The notes under the pieces are model-generated. The model saw only the letters and a list, made by a program, of their open reading frames with translations, made no database searches and was not told where the DNA came from. A DNA stretch of 64,000 nt from assembly GCA_040981125.1 (NCBI GenBank), contig JANRMQ010000015.1:1-64000 (forward strand), written 5' to 3'. This stretch comes from DASSBQ01 sp040981125 (GTDB lineage Bacteria > Nitrospirota > Nitrospiria > Nitrospirales > Nitrospiraceae). This document shows, piece after piece, positions 60,725 through 64,000 of the stretch. A program made the position numbers and the translations under genes. Positions within the stretch are counted from its first letter, which is position 1. Each line of letters starts with the position of its first letter.

Positions 60725-61171
60725 ATGGGAACCAACACGATTCGACTTCACCGCGTATTTCGTACGACGCCGGAGAAGATTTATCGGGCATTCCTCGATG
60801 CGGACGCGATGACAAAGTGGCTGCCGCCAAACGGATTCACGGGCAAGGTTCATCACATGGATGCCAAAGTTGGGGGAACCTTCAAGATGTCGTTTGCCAA
60901 TTTCACCACAGGTAAAAGCCACTCCTTTGGCGGTGAGTATCTCGAACTCGTGCCGCATGAACGGATTCGCTATACGGACAACTTCGACGACCCGAACCTC
61001 CCGGGAGAAATGCGCGTGACGGTCATGTTGAAGAACGTATCGAGTGGGACGGAAGTGAACATCGTGCAAGAAGATGTGCCCGACGTCATTCCAGCCGAGG
61101 CGTGCTATCTCGGCTGGCAAGAATCGTTGATCCTGCTGGGGAAACTCGTCGAAGCGGAGATTCCGGACTAA
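60725..61171 (+). CDS. SRPBCC/AHSA1-like protein
   Basis: The 148-residue protein, with GAAGGAG before its ATG, has the AHSA1-type SRPBCC fold: IRLHRVFRTTPEKIYRAFLDADAMTKWLPPNGFTGKVHHMDAKVGG, then ERIRYTDNFDDPNLPGEMRVTVML. It may bind a hydrophobic small molecule or act as an activator. The middle CYLGWQESLILLGKLVE is usual. Likely co-transcribed with the VOC gene. Confidence 0.9.
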   Translation: MGTNTIRLHRVFRTTPEKIYRAFLDADAMTKWLPPNGFTGKVHHMDAKVGGTFKMSFANFTTGKSHSFGGEYLELVPHERIRYTDNFDDPNLPGEMRVTVMLKNVSSGTEVNIVQEDVPDVIPAEACYLGWQESLILLGKLVEAEIPD

Positions 61172-61276
61172 CACCGTCAGTCGCAAATCGTTCTGGCTGC
61201 GAACAAGCAAATGCAGAGGCGTCATTTGTCATAGTAGAAGGGATGCTTGACGGTGTAGAGGTCAAGAGAGGCGCCC

Positions 61277-62548
61277 ATGTTGAAACAGATTGCCGCCTTT
61301 AGCCTGCTTGCCGTCGCCTTCTGCATGAGTGCCGTCGCCTTGTCGGGTCGAAACACCCGCGCCGAGGAGCTGCTCGATGACCCCATCGCGTATATCGGCC
61401 ATGGCGGGATGTTTGATCGAACTGGCAACCGGATCGAGCCGACGCGCGAGTTTATCGCAGATGCGCAGCGCTTCTATATGGAGTTTTTATCTGAGCGGCT
61501 TCTCGATCAACAGCGCCAATCATTCAAGAGTAAGCGCGAAAGGCTCTTTGCCGGCCCTGAACTTGACGAGCAGAGTCGCCTCGTCGCGAACTCAGCACTG
61601 ATCGATTGGCAGATCCAGAATGTCGATGCTGCTCGTGTTGAGGACGTGCATAGGCTCGCCGGCAAGAACCACTTCTTAAAATGGCTGCTACAGTCCCACG
61701 TGGCCGTCGATCAACCGACCAAGGAGTCCCATACCTTCACCATGCCGGATCCACTGCAAAACCGCCTCAATGAAGCGGGTCTGAGCGTCGCAGTGGCTCG
61801 ATCGACGTCCCAGAGCCGCGACGGTTACATAGAAGAGTGCCGGAATGCCGGCGTGCCGATCCCTCCGGACTGGGGATCAACGAAGTGGAAGTCCAAGGGA
61901 TTTCTCACCACCAATTTTGTCGGCGGTCCCGCGGAGGTGTTCATCGCGTTGAGCTCGTCTCCGACCGGCGTCAGTATCGCGTTGCCGCGCTATGTGGGCG
62001 ACATCATCGATCAGCTCGGGATCATCAGCCTCGGCCAAGCCAGCAGCAAGGCATGCTTCTGGGACAACCACAAGAACATCCCAAAAGGAAGTCCCCTTTC
62101 CTTGAGCGAGTTCGCAGGCGGCGCTGAATTGGCTGATGGTTTCGGAGGGCGTTGCACCGCTTGCCATGCCGGTGAAAATCCCTTCGTCATTCACCCGAAC
62201 ACCAATCTCGGGTTGCCGAATCTCAATGGGGTACCTCTGTTTCCCAACAATTGGTATCAACCACTGGTCCATCCTGGGTGGCCACAAAACCCAGGCCCCT
62301 TGGGAGGGACCACAGGAGCGTGCAATGCGTGTCACACGGCAGGCGGCGAAGGTGGCCGCTTTCCCGACATGTCCCCAACGATCGGGGAATACTGTGGGAC
62401 CGTGCTCGGGAACGCGATTGATTTCACCATGCCTCCTGGAAATCCTGGGAATCAGAATTTCGCGGAACACGCCAATGCGCTGAAGATGTTGTGCGCTGGA
62501 ACCGGCATCGCAGAGGTGATGGACTCCATTCTACTGCCGTTGCGTTAG
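61277..62548 (+). CDS. Secreted c-type cytochrome-like protein with two haem motifs
   Basis: The 423-residue protein has a signal peptide (LKQIAAFSLLAVAFCMSAVALSG). A large middle domain of unknown class spans about 30-280. Two CxxCH sites come late: CTACH at 293-297 and CNACH at 349-353, spaced by about 55 residues. Only these two haems are visible, unlike most di-haem proteins where they lie near the N-terminus. No partner is known; the downstream gene codes for another exported protein. GAGAGG lies about eight bases before the start. Confidence 0.85.
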   Translation: MLKQIAAFSLLAVAFCMSAVALSGRNTRAEELLDDPIAYIGHGGMFDRTGNRIEPTREFIADAQRFYMEFLSERLLDQQRQSFKSKRERLFAGPELDEQSRLVANSALIDWQIQNVDAARVEDVHRLAGKNHFLKWLLQSHVAVDQPTKESHTFTMPDPLQNRLNEAGLSVAVARSTSQSRDGYIEECRNAGVPIPPDWGSTKWKSKGFLTTNFVGGPAEVFIALSSSPTGVSIALPRYVGDIIDQLGIISLGQASSKACFWDNHKNIPKGSPLSLSEFAGGAELADGFGGRCTACHAGENPFVIHPNTNLGLPNLNGVPLFPNNWYQPLVHPGWPQNPGPLGGTTGACNACHTAGGEGGRFPDMSPTIGEYCGTVLGNAIDFTMPPGNPGNQNFAEHANALKMLCAGTGIAEVMDSILLPLR

Positions 62549-62607
62549 GATCCTATTCGAAAAATGAGCGTCGTAGGATCATAGAATCCTAAAAGGAGGG
62601 CCATCCC

Positions 62608-62991
62608 ATGATGAGCATTCGATTGTCCGTCGCGCGCTCTCGGCGTCTGTATGCAATGGCCATTGCCGTGATGGTGAGTCTCATGTCCCTCTCGCCGGCC
62701 GCTCCAGTATTCGGAGCCGAGAAGTTCTTCGCGTGTACCCCCGCGAATGTGGCCGCCTTTCCCAACAGTCGCATCCATGTCAAGTGTTCGCCAGGTGACG
62801 GAGCCATTACATTCTTTGCCTTTGGTGTCAAAGATGACGGAGAAGCGAACCGACTATTGAGTCTTCTCACGACGGCGTTGGTGACGAAGAAGCGATTGGA
62901 CATATTGTATGATCCAAACGACCTCGACGGCGCCAAGATCGGTTGCCTCAACAAAGATTGTCGCCTTATTCGAGGTGCTATGATGTTCTAG
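62608..62991 (+). CDS. Small secreted protein of unknown function
   Basis: The 127-residue protein has a signal peptide (YAMAIAVMVSLMSLSPAAPVFGAE). A compact domain with four Cys residues follows (ACTPANVAAF, HVKCSPG, IGCLNKDC), likely paired. The Cys ladder suggests a stable extracellular or periplasmic fold. No family recognised. It follows the di-haem cytochrome gene by 59 bases, so the two may be one transcript. Confidence 0.8.
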   Translation: MMSIRLSVARSRRLYAMAIAVMVSLMSLSPAAPVFGAEKFFACTPANVAAFPNSRIHVKCSPGDGAITFFAFGVKDDGEANRLLSLLTTALVTKKRLDILYDPNDLDGAKIGCLNKDCRLIRGAMMF

Positions 62992-63222
62992 CCAAGACAG
63001 CGGTGTGGTTCCCATGAGGAACCGAACTGCCATGCAATTCGAGCTGTCGGCGAAGGCATCCTGTGTTCAATTGCGGCTAAAGTGCGGAGTGGAAGCGTTC
63101 GGCGAAAGGTGATGACCGTAGTCGCCAAGAAGGTTTTCGACAAATGTGTCGGTTGCATGGCAATATCGGTGATGTTTCATTAAAGTCAGTTAGTCATTAC
63201 GAAACGCGCTGCCGGACTTGAT

Positions 63223-63852
63223 ATGCCAAGAAAGACGGAGCCCTCTCGCTGCCCGTGGGTGGACCTGACCAAGCCGGATTACGTCGCCTATCATGACGAC
63301 GAATGGGGCGTACCGGTGCACGATGACAAATTGTTATTTGAATTTCTGATCCTGGAAGGCGCGCAGGCGGGGCTGAGCTGGTATACGGTCCTACGCAAGC
63401 GAGACAATTACCGCAAGGCATTCGACCGCTTCGATCCCGCAAAAGTGGCCCGATATGGCGACCGCAAGGTCCAGGAGCTGCTCGGCAATGCCGGCATCAT
63501 CCGAAACAAAGCAAAGGTCCTTGCCGCCGTCAACAACGCGCGCAAATTCTTAGAGGTCCAGGAGGAGTTCGGCAGCTTCACTGCGTACAGTTGGAAATTC
63601 GTGAACGGCAAGCCGATCGTGCATCAGATCAAGGACTTGAAAGGGTGTCCGGCGACCAGTCGCGAGTCCGACGCGATGAGCAAGGATCTCCGGCGGCGAG
63701 GTTTCCAATTCGTGGGATCGACGATTTGCTATGCGCATATGCAGGCGACGGGGATGGTGAACGACCATGTCCTCACCTGTTCCAGGAGACAGGAGATCAT
63801 TAAAGGGTACTCGTCCCACTCATCTCGACGAACCAAAACGCCGGGAGACTGA
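63223..63852 (+). CDS. tag: DNA-3-methyladenine glycosylase I
   Basis: Base-excision repair enzyme removing 3-methyladenine. The 209-residue protein starts MPRKTEPSRCPWVD and shows YHDDEWGVPVHDDKLLFEFLILEGAQAGLSW, the Glu/Trp-based recognition pocket. The zinc site is visible as the N-terminal Cys in RCPWV plus His and the late CYAHMQATGMVNDHVLTC. Length is normal. The next gene starts at GTG two bases after its stop. Confidence 0.95.
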   Translation: MPRKTEPSRCPWVDLTKPDYVAYHDDEWGVPVHDDKLLFEFLILEGAQAGLSWYTVLRKRDNYRKAFDRFDPAKVARYGDRKVQELLGNAGIIRNKAKVLAAVNNARKFLEVQEEFGSFTAYSWKFVNGKPIVHQIKDLKGCPATSRESDAMSKDLRRRGFQFVGSTICYAHMQATGMVNDHVLTCSRRQEIIKGYSSHSSRRTKTPGD

Positions 63853-63853
63853 C

Positions 63854-64000
63854 GTGAAGCTTCCGGCTCATGTCTTTCACCTTGCCGAAGAACCGAACGT
63901 TCGGTCGATTCAACAGCACGGGTTACTCAGCGCGAGCGCCCTCCTTGACCTGGCGGGAATCGAAGGCGAAGAACGCGCTCAGTTCGAACGACAACAGCGT
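63854..64000 (+). CDS. DUF7002-like protein, N-terminal part
   Basis: A GTG start opens VKLPAHVFHLAEEPNVRSIQQHGLLSASALLDLAGIEGEERAQF, running off the end of the window (49 codons seen). The FHLAEEPNVRSIQQHGLLSASALLDL pattern is what I recall for DUF7002, an ADP-ribosylation-like fold. Function is unknown. Probably co-transcribed with tag. Confidence 0.7.
   Translation, partial: MKLPAHVFHLAEEPNVRSIQQHGLLSASALLDLAGIEGEERAQFERQQR

Overview
The window reads as a chromosomal segment from a Gram-negative, fairly GC-rich free-living bacterium, most plausibly a Nitrospira-like member of the Nitrospirota. This rests on the mixture of core genes, the c-type cytochromes, AsmA, OmpA and DUF481 outer-membrane proteins, and the overall gene style. 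No single marker proves it, so the taxonomy is an inference. No rRNA operon, CRISPR array, complete insertion sequence or prophage was seen.

Core part (1-34 kb). An N-terminal fragment of a DPPY adenine methyltransferase opens the window. It is followed on the minus strand by an M28 peptidase, argB, and a tightly overlapping trmFO-xerC-hslV-hslU block. After tRNA-Val and two lipoprotein genes comes the block dnaX-ybaB-recR, headed by the 4.5S SRP RNA and tRNA-Ser. The plus strand then carries envelope genes (AsmA, MscS, DUF481, MscL, an OmpA coiled-coil lipoprotein) and an RluD-type pseudouridine synthase. Next are a znuA-znuC-znuB zinc importer, anmK, a diguanylate-cyclase response regulator and a five-haem cytochrome.

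Signalling and unknown part (34-43 kb). Here lie a LuxR-type regulator, two receiver-only proteins (one lacking the phospho-acceptor aspartate) and small secreted proteins. A pair of unusual genes follows: a secreted protein made of three tail-collar-like repeats with HxH motifs, and a 453-residue hydrophobic protein of unknown family.

Accessory part (42.6-64 kb). This is a mosaic of small detoxification-type enzymes and gene debris. An ECF42-type sigma factor with the long C-terminal extension sits at 43-44.4 kb. Between 50.6 and 61.2 kb are four DGPF (YCII) proteins, several VOC/PhnB proteins, SRPBCC proteins, DUF1579, SDR enzymes, and a BNR-repeat protein next to a MoaD/ThiS-like protein. 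Reading the gaps, I found five copies of TGTCGA-TT-N14/15-CGAC, each 45-162 bases upstream of a gene or operon of this cluster, plus a sixth decayed copy. To my recollection this is the promoter type described for ECF42 sigma factors in Streptomyces, so the cluster looks like an ECF42 regulon that extends beyond DGPF genes. Between sigma factor and regulon lies an AT-richer strip with an orphan CopG antitoxin, its frameshifted duplicate, a disrupted VapC beside an intact VapB, and a HEPN-like protein of unknown function. Gene remnants (methyltransferase, alpha/beta hydrolase, GNAT, SDR, VOC) and two interspersed repeats show repeated rearrangement. The window ends with tag and the start of a DUF7002-like gene.
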